A stretch of 64,000 nt of DNA from an uncultured Bacilli bacterium (GCA_934700895.1 CAKUXV010000008.1:7541-71540); one strand, 5' to 3'; shown: positions 16,609-25,784, counted from the first letter of the stretch. Notes: generated from the sequence alone by a model not told the origin. Numbers and translations: made by a program.

Positions 16609-17871
16609 ATGATGACCTACATCCCAATAGCAATGGAAGAACTGCTGAAACGCAAATACGCCTCCTATAAATGCGTCGCGATCACAGGGGCGAGGCAAGT
16701 GGGCATCTCCTTTGATCAAGCACTCGTTTCCCAAAGTGAAACGCATCAATTTGAAATCACCCACTTTATTAGAAGCCGCCCAAAGCGATCCCGATTCTTT
16801 TTTAGGGGGGTTTGGAACCCCCTTATTCGTCGATGAAGTTCAGGAATGCCCCGCGTTGCTTAATAGCGCCAAAGTCATTCTCGATGAAAAGGAAGAAAAC
16901 GGAAATTATCTTTTTTCCGGGTCCCAAAAATGGGCGGTTATGGAAGGACTGTCGGATTCCTTGTCGGGGATGGTTGGCATTTTAGAATTGCCTGGGCTGT
17001 CCTTACGTGAAATTTATCACGTCCCTTTTACGGCACCTTTTTTGCCTAGCGAAGATTATATCAAGCAACGCGAAAAACCCTTGTTCCCTACGAAGACATT
17101 TGGTCGATGATTCATCGGGGTTCCTACCCTGAATTAACCCAAAACCCCGAGAAAGATTGGGAAGAATTTTACGGGGACTACGTTAAAACCTATATCGAAA
17201 GGGATGTTTATCGGATTACTCGTGTTCGGGACTATATGACGTTTTATCGTTTCTTGGTGGCGGTAGCCGCTAGAACGGGCAATATGCTCGATTATGTCAG
17301 CATCGCCAGCGAAGTCGGGGTATCCAACGACACCATCAAATCCTGGGTGGGCGTTTTGGTGAAAACGGATATCGCCTTCCTTTTATATCCCTATGCCTCC
17401 TCCCATTTGAATCGGGCGATACGAACCCCCAAAATCTATTTTAGAGATACGGGCCTTGCGGCTTATTTGACGTCGTGGCTTAGCAAAGAGGCTTTAGAAC
17501 GCGGAGCGGTTTCCAGCGCGTTTTTCGAAACATTTATCGTCAATGAAATCGCCAAGTCGTATGCCAATGCTGGAAAGGATTTCTCCAAATACCTTTTCTA
17601 TTATCGCGGCAAAGATAAAGTCAAAAGAAAACAAGGCGGAGAAGAAGTGTCATTAGAAAGAGAAATTGATTTGGTGATCGAACAAAATGGCGTGCTTTAT
17701 CCCGTTGAAATCAAAAAGTGGGGAAATCCCACGGCCATGGATGCGGAAACTTTCCCCGTCTTGGATAAAGCCGTCGACAAGACACGGGGCGTCGGAGTCA
17801 TCCTTTGCACTGGCAAGGAAAAAATTCAGTTGAGGGATAATTTATATTCCCTGCCCATTGAATATATCTAA
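16609..17871 (+). pseudogene. broken DUF4143 ATPase, two frameshifts
   Basis: GGAGG lies just before ATGATG at 16609. The first frame reads to ITGARQVG, exactly where the Walker A Lys-Ser/Thr should follow, then the frame shifts near 16700. Translation resumes with IKHSFPKVKRINLKSPTLLEA, Walker B LFVDEVQECP and EKPLF, shifts again near 17092, and the third frame (17107-17871, preceded by EDIWS) carries the DUF4143 domain with EREIDLVIEQNGVLYPVEIKK. The first lesion removes about two bases from the P-loop, so the ATPase should be dead unless the sequence has errors. It lies 50 bases downstream of the intact paralogue. Confidence 0.85.
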
Positions 17872-17882
17872 TGTCTTGAGTC

Positions 17883-17940
17883 GTATTAAAAATTACACGA
17901 AACCATAGTAAAAACTATGTTTACGTGTTAAATTTAATAC
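17883..17940. promoter_or_regulatory. long inverted repeat, probable AbiEi operator
   Basis: Two 27-base arms (17883-17909 and 17914-17940) match at 22 of 27 positions around an AAAA centre; the outer GTATTAAA and inner ACATAGT/CATAGT parts are best conserved. It lies just upstream of the AbiE-type antitoxin gene. Known: AbiEi antitoxins repress their own operon by binding inverted repeats at the promoter. A bidirectional terminator for the upstream pseudogene is an alternative, but there is no T-run. Confidence 0.6.
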
Positions 17941-17955
17941 GGAAAGGGGCAAAGG

Positions 17956-18720
17956 ATGAAGTACTACGGAAAACTATTAGAGTTAGGCTGTTTTAGCAAA
18001 AAAGATTTAATCCATATAACGGGCAATTCGCCTCTAGCCGATTGGGTTGTCGCTAAATATTTGAAAGACGGCTTAATAGAGCGTGTAAAGAAAGACTTAT
18101 ATGTCGCGATTAGTTTGGAATCCCGTCAGCCTGTTTTGAATCGCTACGCCATCGCTACTCGTATTTGCGAGGATGCCGTTGTTTCTTATCACAGCGCCTT
18201 CGAGTTTCACGGAATTGCTAACCAAGTTTTTTATGAAGTTCAGGTTACAAGCAGAACTCGCTTTTGCGACTTTGAATATGGCGATATTTATTATCGGCGG
18301 ATGAACCTCTGTGTGCATGGGGGCGTTATGGAAATGAACGGGGTACGCGTAACGACCCTGGAACGCACGGTGATCGATTGCATTCATCTTTATGAAAAAG
18401 TAGGCGGATTAGAAGAGTTGTTGCGGTGCCTTGCTTTAATCCCCTCTTTAAACGAAAAGAAATTGGTAGAAATTCTCGAAGAATACCAAAACGGTTATTT
18501 GTATCAAAAGACAGGATACATTCTATCCTTCTTTTCCAAAGAACTTGGTTTATCGCAAAGCTTTTTCTCCTTTTGTCGCTCTCATCTTTCTCGGGCAAAA
18601 CCCTATTTAATCAAAAAAGGGTTAAAATTAGTTTGGAACAAGGAATGGAGACTTTATGCTCCATTCGATTTGATGGAAATAGTCAATAAGGGGGTCTTGG
18701 ACTATGATGCAATGGGATAA
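17956..18720 (+). CDS. abiEi: AbiEi-type antitoxin (type IV toxin-antitoxin)
   Basis: 254 residues with GGAAAGGGG upstream. The N-terminal winged helix (FSKKDLIHITGNSPLADWVVAKYLKDGLIERVKKDLYVAI) is followed by the AbiEi central domain (ATRICEDAVVSYHSAFEFHGI and VTTLERTVIDCIHLYEKVGGLEEL). Known: AbiEi neutralises the nucleotidyltransferase AbiEii without stable binding and represses the operon through its winged helix. The gene overlaps the toxin gene by 17 bases. It is intact while the toxin is broken. Confidence 0.88.
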   Translation: MKYYGKLLELGCFSKKDLIHITGNSPLADWVVAKYLKDGLIERVKKDLYVAISLESRQPVLNRYAIATRICEDAVVSYHSAFEFHGIANQVFYEVQVTSRTRFCDFEYGDIYYRRMNLCVHGGVMEMNGVRVTTLERTVIDCIHLYEKVGGLEELLRCLALIPSLNEKKLVEILEEYQNGYLYQKTGYILSFFSKELGLSQSFFSFCRSHLSRAKPYLIKKGLKLVWNKEWRLYAPFDLMEIVNKGVLDYDAMG

Positions 18721-19668
18721 GGCTACCTTTAGCCGAATGGCGAAAGATTTGGGGTTTGTTCGTGATACCTTCGAAAAGGTGTTTCGTCTTTCTGAGGTTT
18801 TGGAATTTATTCAAAATGACTCCTTTTTGGCGGGACGCCTGGCTTTGAAAGGCGGCACTGCCATCAATTTAACGATTTTTGATTTGCCTCGTTTATCCGT
18901 CGATATTGACATGGATTTTTGTGAAGATGTCGCACGGGATGAGATGCTAATAAGTAGACAAGAAATCACAAAGCGAATCCAAAAGCAGATGGAGACACTT
19001 TCCTATCGGTTAAGCCCAAAATCGAAAATGTATCATGCGCTTGACTCTTTTGTTTATGAATATACGAACGCCGGTGGGGTAAAAGACAATTTGAAGATCG
19101 AGATTAACTACATGCTTCGATGTCATATTTTGAGCCCTGTTAGAAAGGATGTCGTTTTGCCGTGGCCGAATCAGCAATTGAGCGTATCGATTGTTGATCC
19201 TTTAGAAATCTCGCATCTAAAATTGTTGCGTTGCTCAATCGAACGGCACCACGGGATCTTTTTGACGTAGAAACCATGGTTCGTCAGGGGCTATTTACGG
19301 ATTCACAAAAGACGATGCTCAAGAAGTGCGTAATGTTCTATTTTGCCATCGTCTCGCAAAATGCGCCTGAGACATTTTGCTTTGACGTCCTCAAATTGAT
19401 ATCTCAGCGTAGGATAAAGGCAGATTTGGTTCCTGTATTGCGCCATGGGGTGCAATTTGACGCGGAAAATGCTTGCGAATATGTTTTGAATTATTTGAAA
19501 GAGACGATGAAGCCCGATGATCAGGAATTGATGTTCTGGACGGAATTTAATCACAAGAATTATCATCCTGAATTGCTTTTCCAAGACGAATCGATTCTTT
19601 CTCGCATCGCGCATCACCCCATGGCCCTTTGGAAATGTGATAAAAATCGTCAGGAGCCGAAACGTTAA
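18704..19668 (+). pseudogene. abiEii: AbiEii nucleotidyltransferase toxin, one frameshift
   Basis: The first frame (18704-19270) contains the nucleotidyltransferase core LALKGGTAINLTIFDLPRLS with VDIDMDF and reads to DPLEI. The second frame continues with ASKIVALLNRTAPRDLFDVETM and runs to 19668. Restoring one T near 19210-19212 gives EIFASKIVALLNRTAPRDLFD, the expected family sequence, so the lesion is a single-base deletion. Known: AbiEii transfers nucleotides to target RNAs, inhibiting growth. The truncated first product keeps the KGGT and DxD motifs but lacks the C-terminal helical domain, so it is probably inactive. A sequencing error cannot be excluded. Confidence 0.88.
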
Positions 19669-19745
19669 AGCCCTTGATAATAAAAACACCACAAAAAGAG
19701 AGAACGATTAAGATATAGAATATAGATACTAGTAGGAGCAACACC

Positions 19746-20168
19746 ATGCTAAAAAATATTCCGCCTTGCCTCAGCCCTGAATTATTGAAGGCGCTCGATG
19801 AAATGGGCCATGGGGATGAAATCGTCATCGGAGACGGGAACTTCCCCGGCTCAAGCCTCGGCCCCAAAGTCATCCGCGCGGATGGAATCGGAGGAGAAGA
19901 ACTCCTTGATGCCATTTTGACCCTTCTTCCGTTGGATACCTATAGCCCCGAGAATTTCTTCTTGATGGAAACCACTAACGGCGATCCCACTCCCGAAATC
20001 TGGGCTCGTTACGATGCGATTGCCGCTAAAAAAGAACCCAATACCCGCAAAGGGATGATGGAACGCTTTGCCTTCTATGAACGGGCCAAGAAAGCCTATT
20101 GCATCATCCAAAGCGGCGAAACGGCGATCTACGCGAACATCATCTTGAAAAAAGGCGTGGTGAAATAG
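19746..20168 (+). CDS. fucU: RbsD/FucU family sugar mutarotase (FucU-like)
   Basis: 140 residues, the usual length of FucU. It has the family N-terminus with SPELLKALDEMGHGDEIVIGDGNFP; the catalytic His is in MGHGDEI, and the C-terminal YERAKKAYCIIQSGETAIYANIILKKG closes the fold. Known: interconverts alpha and beta anomers of L-fucose or ribose for catabolism. No fucose or ribose genes flank it, so the sugar is uncertain. TAGGAG lies eight bases before the ATG. Confidence 0.9.
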   Translation: MLKNIPPCLSPELLKALDEMGHGDEIVIGDGNFPGSSLGPKVIRADGIGGEELLDAILTLLPLDTYSPENFFLMETTNGDPTPEIWARYDAIAAKKEPNTRKGMMERFAFYERAKKAYCIIQSGETAIYANIILKKGVVK

Positions 20169-20315
20169 TCCATTGCCCTGCCTCGGCTCGTCCTGGGGCT
20201 TGTTTGTCTTACCTATCCACTTCGACAAAAGTCCCCGTTTGGTAGATTTTGTCGCGCTTGACTTAAGTCGCTTGCTTTTCTTTTAAGTCCAATTTGACTA
20301 GAATATCGACGCTTT

Positions 20316-20717
20316 ATGGGCACGGAAAAGAAAAAGACAGGATTCTTCCATAAACACTGGCCGGAAATCGTTCTCATTGGCCTTGTTTTCTGCGTGTCCC
20401 TTTCTTGTATCCTCTATTTTACGTTAAAGAAGGCCCCGGAAAATCTTTCCGCGACCGTTTCTCGTTCGAATGAAGTGATTTTGCGCTTAGATTTAAGCCA
20501 AGAAACCAAAGAACGCGATATTGAAATCGAAGGCGTTAAAACCCCGATGACCTTAAGAGTGAAGCATAACGCGATTTGTGTCGCAAAAAGCGGCTGCCCG
20601 AGCCAATACTGCGTGAATCTTCATTATGTTTCTAGCCCGTCAACCCCCATTGTTTGCGCCTATAATCAAGTCACGATTTTACTTTCGGGAGAATCTTCCG
20701 GGGAGATTGAAATCTGA
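20316..20717 (+). CDS. membrane-anchored NusG domain II protein
   Basis: 133 residues. A short cytosolic start is followed by one transmembrane helix (IVLIGLVFCVSLSCILYFTL, about 17-36) and an extracytoplasmic NusG-II domain with TPMTLRVKHNAICVAKSGCPSQYC and the terminal NQVTILLSG. The CPSQYC cysteines are characteristic of this family. It overlaps the following Gx-transporter gene (TGATG). These two genes are typically adjacent in Bacillota, often near quinone or flavin-linked functions. TAGAAT at 20299-20304 sits so close to the ATG that a short or absent leader is possible; no Shine-Dalgarno is seen. Confidence 0.85.
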   Translation: MGTEKKKTGFFHKHWPEIVLIGLVFCVSLSCILYFTLKKAPENLSATVSRSNEVILRLDLSQETKERDIEIEGVKTPMTLRVKHNAICVAKSGCPSQYCVNLHYVSSPSTPIVCAYNQVTILLSGESSGEIEI

Positions 20718-21340
20718 TGCGTTTCGATCTGCGTTTTAAGATTGTCGTTCCCCTCTTGATCTTGGGCTTATTTTTAATTGGTTACGCGACGAGCGACCAC
20801 AAGAAGTGGGGAACCCGTAAAATCACGATGATTGGGGTTTTCACCGCGATGGCCATCGTCATTGGGATGGTGGAAAGCATGCTCCCGGACCTTTTTGTCC
20901 CGGGGATGAAACTTGGCTTGGCTAACGTCATCATTTTGATCATGCTCTATGAATTCTCTTGGAGCGAAGCCTTAATGGTCGATGTATTGCGCGTCATCGC
21001 CGTGAGCTTATTACGTGGCACCCTTTTCTCCATGGGCGGGTGGATGTCGTTTTCCGGCATGGTGCTTAGCTATTTGGGCATGGCTTTATGCGTTTTGGTC
21101 TCCAAACGCAAATTGACCCCGTTTTTTGTTTCGATCCTTGGGGCTTTGCTCCACGATGTTGGACAAATTGCAATCGGCATCCTTTATTTAGGCTCGACCG
21201 CCGTCCTTTATTACCTTCCGTTCATGGCCTTAATCTCCCTGGCCACGGGCTTATTTTCCGGCTTCCTTTGCCGCTTGATTTTAAAAAGCAAAATCCTAGC
21301 CAAGTCGCGAAAACTCTACGAAGGCGAAGAGAATAAATAA
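20717..21340 (+). CDS. Gx transporter family membrane protein (heptaprenyl diphosphate synthase component I-like)
   Basis: 207 residues with about six transmembrane helices: FKIVVPLLILGLFLIGYAT, ITMIGVFTAMAIVIGMVESM, LGLANVIILIMLYEF and further segments. The order LFVPGMKLGLANVIILI followed by LRVIAVSLLRGTLFSMGGWMSF is characteristic of this ECF S-component-like family. Despite the traditional name, it is probably a substrate-capture membrane protein, not a synthase; the ligand is unknown. Translationally coupled to the NusG-II gene. Confidence 0.85.
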   Translation: MRFDLRFKIVVPLLILGLFLIGYATSDHKKWGTRKITMIGVFTAMAIVIGMVESMLPDLFVPGMKLGLANVIILIMLYEFSWSEALMVDVLRVIAVSLLRGTLFSMGGWMSFSGMVLSYLGMALCVLVSKRKLTPFFVSILGALLHDVGQIAIGILYLGSTAVLYYLPFMALISLATGLFSGFLCRLILKSKILAKSRKLYEGEENK

Positions 21341-21391
21341 GCCGATACGGCAAAAGAAAAATAGAAACCCGTAAAAAGATTTAGAAAAGAA

Positions 21392-21420
21392 TTGCACTTT
21401 CTTCTTCCTTCTTCTATAGT
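21392..21420 (+). promoter_or_regulatory. sigma-70 promoter of the TetR gene
   Basis: TTGCAC (21392-21397) and TATAGT (21415-21420) are separated by exactly 17 bases and lie 26 bases before the start codon at 21447. Confidence 0.65.
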
Positions 21421-21446
21421 CAATCCGCGAAAAGAGGATTTTAGTT

Positions 21447-22016
21447 ATGTACCGCAAAGACATGAGACCTGAAATCGTGGATTCCTTCGTGGAGGAATAT
21501 AACCTTCACGGCCCCAAATTAACTTTAGACAGCGTCAGCGCTCGCATCCACATTTCGAAAAAAACCATTTACCGTTTCTTCCGTTCCAAGGATGATATTT
21601 ATTCCTTCATCCTCGCGGATATGAAAGAGGAATTCGCCGCCAAAAAAGAAGCGGTGCTATCCAACCACCAGCTCTCTTGTGACGAAAAAATCGAAGGCAT
21701 TTTAACGGCTAAAACCCAATGGGAAGATCGCGTTGATTTCAAAAAAGCTCATTTGTTGGCCTTGGATTCCCCAGAGGTTTTTGAAAAAGCGATCGCCATC
21801 GTCGATGAAGCTTGCTCTGACATCAAGAAGGAACTCGAAAAGGGAATCGAAGAAGGGGCCTTCCTCTCTTCTCTCCACGTTGACTTAACGGTTGGTTGCC
21901 TCCGTTCCGCTATCCTCTATATCCTACAAACCCCGATTTTGGACCAGAACAATATGAGTTATGATGAAGCGATGAAATCGTTAGCTCAAACCTTATTGCA
22001 TGGCATCGTCCGTTAA
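21447..22016 (+). CDS. TetR/AcrR family transcriptional regulator
   Basis: 189 residues. The N-terminal helix-turn-helix is clear: LTLDSVSARIHISKKTIYRFFRSKDDIYSFIL at about 31-62. The C-terminal part is helical, as expected for ligand-binding and dimerisation. Its promoter and a strong terminator mark it as a single-gene unit. The regulated genes are unknown; the adjacent NusG-II/Gx pair or the downstream oxidoreductase are possible targets. AAAGAGG lies upstream of the start. Confidence 0.9.
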   Translation: MYRKDMRPEIVDSFVEEYNLHGPKLTLDSVSARIHISKKTIYRFFRSKDDIYSFILADMKEEFAAKKEAVLSNHQLSCDEKIEGILTAKTQWEDRVDFKKAHLLALDSPEVFEKAIAIVDEACSDIKKELEKGIEEGAFLSSLHVDLTVGCLRSAILYILQTPILDQNNMSYDEAMKSLAQTLLHGIVR

Positions 22017-22032
22017 TCACCTTCTCCCTCGT

Positions 22033-22058
22033 CGCCCCGCTAGTTCGGGGCGTTTTTT
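22033..22058 (+). terminator. intrinsic terminator of the TetR gene
   Basis: CGCCCCG (22033-22039), loop CTAGTT, CGGGGCG (22046-22052), then TTTTTT. Confidence 0.9.
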
Positions 22059-22346
22059 ATGCAATCCTGAAGTTCAGGGGAAATATCAAATCCATGGAAG
22101 ATTTTTGGGTATCAAATCTAAGACTTTATTTTAAAAAAAAGAGAGGCGTTTTGACTCGGATGGGCGGTAGCAAAATAACGACCGTTAGGAAGTCAATGAA
22201 TAAAACGAGGCATCCCTCTTCAAGACGGAAAATCCGTCATTTTTTTGCCAGTCGACCATTATTGATAACGATTTACCGATATACCGAAGAAAACGCTTAC
22301 ATCACCTCTTGATTTAGGCCACCATTACATTTTTAATGTAAGCACT
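22059..22346. other. intergenic region upstream of the oxidoreductase operon
   Basis: A 288-base gap. A 72-codon frame (22094-22312) lacks a Shine-Dalgarno and recognisable features. Just before the next gene there is an inverted repeat TTACAT-TTTTA-ATGTAA (22325-22341) that may be an operator. No riboswitch pattern was recognised. Confidence 0.5.
22325..22341. promoter_or_regulatory. 17-bp inverted repeat before the oxidoreductase operon
   Basis: TTACAT and ATGTAA arms around a five-base centre, six bases before the ATG at 22347. Its position over the ribosome-binding region suggests an operator or translational control element; the regulator is unknown. Confidence 0.4.
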
Positions 22347-22628
22347 ATGGCAAGAATATTATCTTTAACACGTCTTCCCGGTACTCTTGGCGACCCGGTT
22401 GACGCCATCGTCATCAGCAACGCCAAAACCCTAGGGGAATGGAAAGCGGATCAAGAAAGCTTCCGCGGCGAAATCACCAAGGGCGAGAACGCCATCCAGA
22501 TTGAAATCAAAGGAGTGGATGGAAAGCGTTATCGCTCGAACGTGCTTTTCACAAACAGCAAAAAAGACATCGTGGCCACCTGCCAAATGTCCGGGACGAA
22601 AATCACCCTCGCTCCCGCAAAGAAGTAA
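22347..22628 (+). CDS. small hypothetical protein
   Basis: 93 residues, no recognised family. Strand-rich, with KGENAIQIEIKGVDGKRYRSNVLF, and a Lys-rich end. The codon choice shifts to the C-ending, highly biased pattern of the large gene that follows 15 bases later, so it is probably a real, co-expressed gene. No clear Shine-Dalgarno precedes the ATG; it lies directly after an inverted repeat. Confidence 0.65.
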   Translation: MARILSLTRLPGTLGDPVDAIVISNAKTLGEWKADQESFRGEITKGENAIQIEIKGVDGKRYRSNVLFTNSKKDIVATCQMSGTKITLAPAKK

Positions 22629-22643
22629 AGGATATTAATCACT

Positions 22644-25391
22644 ATGGCACAACAACCCATTCAACTCGAACTCGATCAAGAGATTACCTGGGAAGGCAAA
22701 CCCGTCGCCGACGGCACGAAGCCCCTTCGCGCTAAAGTCGTCAAAGTTGCCAAAATGATCGGCGGCCCCTCGGGCATCGTCAATAAAATCGACGCGAACG
22801 CGCCGGAATATTATTCGCTCGCGGGTTCCATCTCCGACGAAGAATGCGACTTCTTGCTCGCCATGGGCCTTCGCAAGGTTCGCACGAACCACGAAATGGC
22901 GAAGAAGCTCAAATGGACGGAAGAACGCGTTCATAATGTTGCCGACCACCTCGGCGATTATTTAGGCGTCATCCGCGTCGATATCTACGAAGACCGCGAA
23001 GAATACATCCTTCCGATCTTTGCTCCGGGACTTCTCGAAATCATGGTCGTCTCGCCGAACGCCGAACACCATCCCGAAATTCGCCGCGCCTTCAATGCTT
23101 ATACCCACGATCGCATGCAGACCATGGGCCCGATGCTTCCCAACGGCTATGGCTTGATGCGCGTCATCCCTATCGAAAGTGCCCTTCCTAAGGGAGAGAC
23201 TCCCGATCCTCGCGATACGATTTCCTATTATCTTGATAAATACGATTATTTCTCCGTCGGACGCTGCTCTTGCCGCGTTTGCCGCACCGAAATGGGCGAA
23301 GGCTGCGGCCACATGCCTGATGATCGTTGCTTGAAGCTTGGCAAAGCCGCCGAATACTTCGTCCGCACGGGCAAAGACCGTCAAATCACCCGCGAAGAAG
23401 CCGAGGAAATCATCCATCGCTGCGAAAAGCAAGGCCTCATGCACTCGGTCCCGAATATTGAAGGCATTGAAGATGGCAAAACATCGGCCATCTGCAATTG
23501 CTGTGGCTGTGCTTGCTTTGGTCTCCGCCCCGTCCAAGAATTCAAAATTAGTGAAGCTGCCGCTTCGAACTATCGTTGCGAAGTTACGGCTGCCAATTGC
23601 GTCGCTTGCGGTAAATGCGTCGAAAATTGCCCCGTCAACGCGATTCGTCTTGGCGTGAAACTGGAAGAAAAATGCCCCATCAAGGTGCATTTCCAGGCCC
23701 CGCTTACCTCCAACACCGTCAAGAAAGCGGTCGTGGATCCCGATTACCGTTATCACCGCGAAGACGTCGTCCCCGAAACCGGAACGGCTCCTTGCAAAAC
23801 CTGGTGTCCGGCTCATATCGGTATCCAAGGCTACATCAAGATGGCCTCGGAAGGACGTTATAAAGAAGCTCTCGCCCTCATCAAGCACGAGAACCCTTTC
23901 CCCGCGGTCTGCGGACGCATCTGCAACCACGCTTGCGAAGATCACTGCACCCGTGGCTCCATCGACCAAGCCGTTGCTATCGATGACATCAAGAAATTCA
24001 TCGCCGAACAAGAACTCACTCCGGAAGGACAGTTCTTGCCCTGGAAGCGTTACGACTACCATGATAAGAAGATCGCCGTCATCGGCGGTGGCCCGGCTGG
24101 CTTAAGCTGCGCCTATTACCTCGCCCAAGATGGGTACGATGTCACCATCTTCGAAAAAGAAGAAAAACTCGGCGGCATGATGACTCTTGGCATCCCGGCC
24201 TTCCGCCTCCAGAAAGACGTCGTCCAAGCTGAAATCGACATCATCGAAAAGCTCGGCGTCAAATTCAAAACCGGCGTGGAAGTGGGCAAAGACGTTACGA
24301 TTGCCGAACTCAAAGAACAAGGATTCAACGGGTTCTATATTGCAATCGGCGCTCAACTCTCCCGTAACCTCGGCTTAGAGAACGAGAATAACATCGACGT
24401 GGTCGGTGGCATCGACTTCCTCCGTCAAGTCAATCTTGGCAAAGGACTTGAATTAAACGGCAATGTCGTGGTTGTCGGCGGTGGTAACGTCGCGATGGAT
24501 GTCGCCCGCACGGCCCTCCGCCAAGGCGCTTCCAAAGTCGACCTCTATTGCCTCGAATCTCGCGAAGAGATGCCGGCTGCCAAAGACGAACTCGCGGAAG
24601 CGGAAGAAGAAGGCATCGTCATCCACAATGGTTTCGGTCCGAAGTCCATCAACCTCACGGATGGCAAATTCACTTCCATCACCTTCAAGAAGTGCCTACG
24701 TGTCAAAGACGACGAAGGACACTTCGCCCCGGTTTACGATGAAGACCAAACCGAAACCGTTGAATGCACCAAGGTTCTCAAAGCCATTGGCCAAGGATTC
24801 GACTTCGGCAAACTCCTCGAAGGCACCCAGGTCAAACTCACCCGCCGCGGCACGATCCTTGCTGATCCCCTTACCTATCAGACTAACGACCCCGACATCT
24901 TTGCCGGCGGCGACGTGGTCACCGGACCTTATTTCTGCATCAATGCGATTGCCGCGGGCAAACAAGCCGCCATTTCCCTCCACCGTTACGTCCAGCCGGG
25001 ACAAACCCTCGACGCTGGCCGTGACCGACGCGAATACCATCAAATCGACGTTGATAACATCGTCCTCGAAGGATTCGACCGCGCTCCGCGTCAAATCCCG
25101 GCCGTCGGACCCGTCGACACCAAGTCGTACAAAGATCCGCGCGGCACCTTCACCGAAGAGCAGGTCAAGAAAGAGGCGGCCCGCTGCCTTAGCTGCGGCA
25201 AAGCCGTCGTCGACCCGAATCTCTGCATCGGTTGCGGACAATGCGTCTTCCAGTGCGAATTCGACGCCGCTCACCTCGTCAAGAAGACCAACATCTACGC
25301 GACGAAGTTCGAAACCCTCTTGCCGAAGGCGATGGGCCACACCCTCAAACGCGGTCTTAAGATCGCGGCCAACGCCTTCAAAAAGGACTAA
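22644..25391 (+). CDS. large FAD/NAD(P)-dependent iron-sulfur oxidoreductase (GltD-like)
   Basis: 915 residues. Residues 1-300 are a helical/winged N-terminal region with Cys clusters GRCSCRVCRTEMGEGCGH and CNCCGCACFG. A 4Fe-4S motif CVACGKCVENCP lies near 320. Then comes a glutamate-synthase-small-subunit-like region, with Cys pairs in CKTWCPAHIGI and CGRICNHACEDHC, the FAD fingerprint GGGPAGLSCAYYLA near 477, the NAD(P) fingerprint VVGGGNVAMDVAR near 613 and the C-terminal FAD motif ADPLTY...DIFAGGDVV. It ends with CIGCGQCVFQCEFDAAH. Known: GltD-like modules pass electrons from NAD(P)H through flavin to Fe-S clusters. The acceptor here is unknown. Strong codon bias suggests high expression. 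An orphan hypA follows. Confidence 0.85.
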   Translation: MAQQPIQLELDQEITWEGKPVADGTKPLRAKVVKVAKMIGGPSGIVNKIDANAPEYYSLAGSISDEECDFLLAMGLRKVRTNHEMAKKLKWTEERVHNVADHLGDYLGVIRVDIYEDREEYILPIFAPGLLEIMVVSPNAEHHPEIRRAFNAYTHDRMQTMGPMLPNGYGLMRVIPIESALPKGETPDPRDTISYYLDKYDYFSVGRCSCRVCRTEMGEGCGHMPDDRCLKLGKAAEYFVRTGKDRQITREEAEEIIHRCEKQGLMHSVPNIEGIEDGKTSAICNCCGCACFGLRPVQEFKISEAAASNYRCEVTAANCVACGKCVENCPVNAIRLGVKLEEKCPIKVHFQAPLTSNTVKKAVVDPDYRYHREDVVPETGTAPCKTWCPAHIGIQGYIKMASEGRYKEALALIKHENPFPAVCGRICNHACEDHCTRGSIDQAVAIDDIKKFIAEQELTPEGQFLPWKRYDYHDKKIAVIGGGPAGLSCAYYLAQDGYDVTIFEKEEKLGGMMTLGIPAFRLQKDVVQAEIDIIEKLGVKFKTGVEVGKDVTIAELKEQGFNGFYIAIGAQLSRNLGLENENNIDVVGGIDFLRQVNLGKGLELNGNVVVVGGGNVAMDVARTALRQGASKVDLYCLESREEMPAAKDELAEAEEEGIVIHNGFGPKSINLTDGKFTSITFKKCLRVKDDEGHFAPVYDEDQTETVECTKVLKAIGQGFDFGKLLEGTQVKLTRRGTILADPLTYQTNDPDIFAGGDVVTGPYFCINAIAAGKQAAISLHRYVQPGQTLDAGRDRREYHQIDVDNIVLEGFDRAPRQIPAVGPVDTKSYKDPRGTFTEEQVKKEAARCLSCGKAVVDPNLCIGCGQCVFQCEFDAAHLVKKTNIYATKFETLLPKAMGHTLKRGLKIAANAFKKD

Positions 25392-25394
25392 TCG

Positions 25395-25739
25395 ATGCAC
25401 GAATTAGGCTACGCCAGCGAATTAGTTACTACCCTTCAGGATTTCATGGACGAGAACCATCTCTCCATGATTTCCAAGGTGGTGCTCTCCGCTGGGGAAG
25501 CAACGGGCATTGTTCCGCGCTTCATGTACGAATGCTGGCCAGCCGTCATCGAAGACGAGCCCCGTCTTAAGAATTGCGAGCTGGAGGTCCGTGTCGTCGA
25601 AGCGATGGGCCGTTGCCATAGTTGCGAAGCAGAATTCCCGATTTTAAAAAGCAAGAACCGCTGCCCTCAATGCGGCTGTGAGGACTTCGATTTCGAAACC
25701 GGATACGAATTCGAAATCACCGAAATTCACGGGAAATAA
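25395..25739 (+). CDS. hypA: HypA/HybF-type nickel metallochaperone, orphan
   Basis: 114 residues, normal for HypA. It has the N-terminal Met-His-Glu that binds nickel, and the zinc site with C-HSC (RCHSCEAEF) and CPQC. Known: HypA delivers nickel during NiFe-hydrogenase maturation. No hypB-F and no hydrogenase subunit are seen in this window. The gene starts four bases after the Fe-S oxidoreductase, which suggests a linked function; the large protein may work with a hydrogenase encoded elsewhere, or this HypA relative may serve another metal site (inference). Confidence 0.88.
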   Translation: MHELGYASELVTTLQDFMDENHLSMISKVVLSAGEATGIVPRFMYECWPAVIEDEPRLKNCELEVRVVEAMGRCHSCEAEFPILKSKNRCPQCGCEDFDFETGYEFEITEIHGK

Positions 25740-25745
25740 GCATGA

Positions 25746-25782
25746 AAAAAAGCGTTCCTTCCAAGCGAGGGAACGCTTTTTG
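25746..25782. terminator. bidirectional intrinsic terminator
   Basis: AAAAAGCGTTCC (25747-25758) pairs with GGAACGCTTTTT (25770-25781) around an 11-base loop; A- and T-runs on both sides serve hypA (+) and the convergent gene at 25785 (-). Confidence 0.9.
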
Positions 25783-25784
25783 CT

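Noticed and set aside
22094..22312. 72-codon forward frame upstream of the oxidoreductase operon
   Set aside because: Lys/Arg-rich composition without a ribosome-binding site or recognisable feature.
22962..25407. Long open frames on both strands across the oxidoreductase gene (for example 366 codons reverse and 314 codons forward)
   Set aside because: They are shadows of a gene with strong C-ending codon bias; their composition is low complexity (Ser/Pro/Arg or Phe/Asp/Gly runs) and they lack ribosome-binding sites.
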